A stretch of DNA of 5,055 bases from Chloroflexota bacterium. Lineage in GTDB: Bacteria > Chloroflexota > Anaerolineae > Promineifilales > Promineifilaceae. Positions within the stretch are counted from its first letter, which is position 1. The number at the start of each line of letters is the position of its first letter. Below, one piece after another: positions 3,970-5,055 of the stretch. Below the pieces are notes generated by a model. The model had not been told where the DNA came from. It saw only the letters and a program-made list of their open reading frames with translations, and made no database searches. A program made the translations under genes and the position numbers. The stretch spans positions 1 to 5,055 of the forward strand of contig JAUVOB010000158.1 of NCBI GenBank assembly GCA_030599405.1. Direction: 5' to 3'.

Positions 3970-5055
3970 ATGCTAGAAAGTGAAATATCAATTCTATATG
4001 ATCGTCTTCAAAGTACATTAGATACCTTTGTAAACAGACAAGGGAGTGTCCGCAACGGGCTGTTATTCATCGAAGGACCAGACGTTAAATGGAAGGGTGC
4101 CAGAGGAATGGCCAATCCCGATGAGGATCTGGACATGATGCCAGACGACCAGTTCAACATCGACAGTATCGCCAAGATGATGACCGCCACCATTGTATTG
4201 CTGGTGGCCGAAGCCGGGGAATTGGGTCTGGACGACCAGATCGATGCTTATCTGCCTGATCACTTGATGGATGGTTTGCACGTCTACGAAGGACGTTCAT
4301 TTGGCAAGGAGATAACTGTCCGGCAGCTGCTTAATCACAGCAGCGGAATCCGAGATGATTGGGCGATACCGGCGTTTTTTGACTTGATCATCGCCGAGCC
4401 CCAGAGACGCTGGACACCGGAGGAGACAATCGAATTCGTGAAGAACAACAGCGATCCTGCGTTTCCACCCGGCGAAGGCTTCAACTACTCAGACCCTGGT
4501 TACAATATTTTGGGCTTGATCGTCGAGGAAGTTTCCGGAATGGGGCTTCACCGGGTCTATCGCGAAATGCTCCTCGAACCTCTGGGAATGAAGCACACTT
4601 ACCGCCCGTCCCATGAACAGGCGCGCCCGAGCCTTCCCAATCGGGGACCATCTTATCGGTATCTGGGCGACATAGAGTGTACCCTCTTACCGGCGGTGAT
4701 GACGGCCGACTGGGCAGGAGGCGGATTAATATCAACGGCCGAAGATCTGAACCGTTTCATGAGGGCGTTCGTCCGCAACGAGATCTTTGAGAAGTCGACT
4801 ACCAGGGAGGAGATGTTCACCTGGGTGGCGTCCGCGCCCTTCCACAACTATGGATTGGGCATATCTCGCGTGCTACTCGACGAGTCGAACAATCCTGATT
4901 ACATGGGTCTAGGCGAGGTATGGGGACACACCGGCTCCTCGGACAACTTCATGTACTATTGGCCGAGCATGGACACCGTCCTGATCGGTACCTTAAATCA
5001 GATAGAATGTGAGTGGGAGCTTTACGACAACGTCGTCCAGGTCATGAAGGTTATC
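3970..5055 (+). CDS. Serine hydrolase, beta-lactamase/D-Ala-D-Ala peptidase fold (3' end outside window)
   Basis: The frame runs 362 codons from ATG at 3970 to the last base without a stop. It shows the three active-site motifs of the class C beta-lactamase / DD-peptidase / esterase superfamily: SIAK (66-69, nucleophile Ser66 and Lys69), Tyr173 in YSDPGYNILGL (173-183), and HTG (320-322) in WGHTGSSDNF. LLNHSSGI (120-127) is another family signature, and GGGLISTAEDLNRF (250-263) is typical of the mid-domain. The second motif reads YSD instead of the common YSN. Members cleave or transfer on amide or ester bonds; the substrate here cannot be told. No signal peptide is visible at this start, unlike exported members. 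GAGGG (3962-3966) is only 3 bases before ATG. The frame is open upstream to 3886, and GTG at 3916 is an alternative start but adds no signal sequence and has a badly spaced GGAGG (3909-3913). Most of the catalytic domain is present; a short end or an extra C-terminal domain may lie outside. Confidence 0.9.
   Translation, partial: MLESEISILYDRLQSTLDTFVNRQGSVRNGLLFIEGPDVKWKGARGMANPDEDLDMMPDDQFNIDSIAKMMTATIVLLVAEAGELGLDDQIDAYLPDHLMDGLHVYEGRSFGKEITVRQLLNHSSGIRDDWAIPAFFDLIIAEPQRRWTPEETIEFVKNNSDPAFPPGEGFNYSDPGYNILGLIVEEVSGMGLHRVYREMLLEPLGMKHTYRPSHEQARPSLPNRGPSYRYLGDIECTLLPAVMTADWAGGGLISTAEDLNRFMRAFVRNEIFEKSTTREEMFTWVASAPFHNYGLGISRVLLDESNNPDYMGLGEVWGHTGSSDNFMYYWPSMDTVLIGTLNQIECEWELYDNVVQVMKVI

Noticed and set aside
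4008..4847. Four minus-strand frames opposite the serine hydrolase
   Set aside because: Shadows of a frame with all three catalytic motifs in the right order.

Overview
The window looks like a piece of bacterial chromosome, with Shine-Dalgarno sequences, sigma70-like promoters and rho-independent hairpins. Its base composition is fairly balanced. The lineage cannot be fixed from the sequence. A bacterial-type RIO kinase next to a relic of a large periplasmic c-type cytochrome family would fit Chloroflexota or a similar environmental phylum, but that is a guess. All recognisable genes lie on the + strand.

Layout: (1) 2-421 is the 3' end of a gene for a coiled-coil protein built on a 31-residue repeat. 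(2) 422-859 has no conventional gene but is dense in structure. A sigma70-like promoter (464-492) precedes a strong Shine-Dalgarno, a 30-codon small ORF (526-618) and a very good rho-independent terminator (643-673). A 10-bp helix can form between the Shine-Dalgarno region and the end of the small ORF, enclosing two nearly identical hairpins. This makes a compact candidate structured RNA or small-peptide unit. More hairpins that reuse the terminator's stem sequence follow, leading into the next gene. (3) 860-1825 encodes an intact RIO-family kinase/ATPase. (4) 2011-3261 encodes a 12-helix major facilitator transporter. (5) 3350 to about 3900 is the wreck of a heme c protein gene: the membrane anchor and one CxxCH motif survive, but an in-frame TGA and a second disruption destroy it. 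(6) 3970 to the right edge is a serine beta-lactamase-like hydrolase, open past the window end.

The genes do not form an obvious pathway. Each has its own intergenic space, usually with a hairpin or promoter-like sequence, so they are probably separate transcription units. The parts most worth a second look are the structured 464-673 unit, its repeated-stem continuation up to the RIO gene, and the decaying cytochrome gene. All family assignments rest on motif recognition by eye; no database search was run.
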